A stretch of 64,000 nt of DNA from Verrucomicrobiia bacterium. Its GTDB lineage: Bacteria; Verrucomicrobiota; Verrucomicrobiia; Limisphaerales; JADLHS01. This document shows, piece after piece, positions 63,897-64,000 of the stretch. A program made the position numbers and the translations under genes. The DNA is taken from assembly GCA_026125285.1 (NCBI GenBank), contig JAHCLO010000001.1, forward strand, positions 372,001 to 436,000, written 5' to 3'. Below the pieces are notes generated by a model. That model did no database searches and had not been told where the DNA came from. It saw nothing but the letters and a program-made list of their open reading frames with translations. How positions within the stretch are numbered: position 1 is the stretch's first letter; each line of letters opens with the position of its first letter.

Positions 63897-64000
63897 TTAT
63901 CCGGCTCTGCCAGCTTTGACTTTCTCAACTTTGCCGGGCTTATCGGCCTTGGAGGTCTTTTCGCCTTTGGCCATTCGGCTTTTGGCTTCGCTGGCTTCAC
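63897..64000 (-). CDS. C-terminal end of a lysine-rich protein (partial)
   Basis: The last 33 codons of a gene whose start is outside the window. It reads EASEAKSRMAKGEKTSKADK and then PGKVEKVKAGRAG before a TAA, a basic unstructured tail of the kind found on ribosomal or DNA-binding proteins. Nothing else can be said. A terminator follows 27 nt downstream, supporting this as the real end of a gene. Confidence 0.5.
   Translation of the reverse strand, partial: EASEAKSRMAKGEKTSKADKPGKVEKVKAGRAG

Overview
The window looks like a chromosome segment of an uncultured or lightly studied Verrucomicrobiota bacterium (Pedosphaera/Limisphaerales-like). This is inferred from gene style, not from a marker gene: LamG/Ig and PKD secreted proteins ending in a shared beta-rich tail, PQQ-type propellers starting near 'WPxWRGPN', a long two-part IspG, a uppS-cdsA-dxr-rseP-ispG cluster and many families of dispersed palindromic repeats. 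The window is clearly bacterial, GC-rich and densely coded on both strands. There is one tRNA, no rRNA and no CRISPR array.

Layout. 1-2103: 5' part of a large secreted LamG/Ig protein (minus). 2104-3447: gene-free, packed with hairpin repeats. 3.4-4.2 kb: a methyltransferase-like gene. 4.2-19.6 kb: surface-sugar/glycoconjugate region, mostly minus: GT2, radical SAM enzyme, an unrecognised protein, two DegT aminotransferases, an orphan TPP-dependent E1 beta/alpha pair, an SDR epimerase, a nucleotidyltransferase-PfkB fusion, LhgO, a divergent Rmd/Gmd-like SDR, GT4, RfaE2-type nucleotidyltransferase and UbiE/MenG. 19.7-24.9 kb: a lone receiver protein, a HExxH secreted protein, a Big_5 secreted protein and a ClpP-fold serine proteinase. 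25.0-27.4 kb: small membrane-protein genes separated by attC-like sites, resembling integron cassettes without a visible integrase, next to a transposase relic. 27.7-31.1 kb: secreted protein, tRNA-Lys, HisJ, a membrane protein and a second 5' fragment of hisJ. 31.3-40.3 kb: purA, uppS, a nucleotidyltransferase gene pair, cdsA, dxr, rseP, ispG and a YcxB-like protein. 40.5-43.9 kb: recO, DUF502, ybeY, phoH and HIT. 43.9-47.7 kb: a hybrid histidine kinase and a two-receiver partner. 48.0-51.3 kb: a complete E1 alpha/E1 beta/E2 2-oxoacid dehydrogenase operon without E3. 51.3-64 kb: PKD metalloprotease-like protein, ThrH, two PQQ-type propellers, a three-gene pilin-like operon, an M14 peptidase and the end of a lysine-rich protein.

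How it fits together. The 4-15 kb minus-strand run has 4-nt overlaps and short gaps, so it is probably one transcript making an activated, aminated and perhaps two-carbon-extended sugar or related building block, with the GTs attaching it to a surface glycan. The 31-40 kb cluster combines isoprenoid precursor synthesis (dxr, ispG), lipid carrier synthesis (uppS), phospholipid synthesis (cdsA) and envelope-stress proteolysis (rseP). The most unusual signals are the attC-like cassette array, the chain of TTCC/GGAA-loop hairpins, a palindromic element inside the ispG reading frame, and the E1-containing sugar operon with its unrecognised protein. All functions come from reading motifs; no database search was run.
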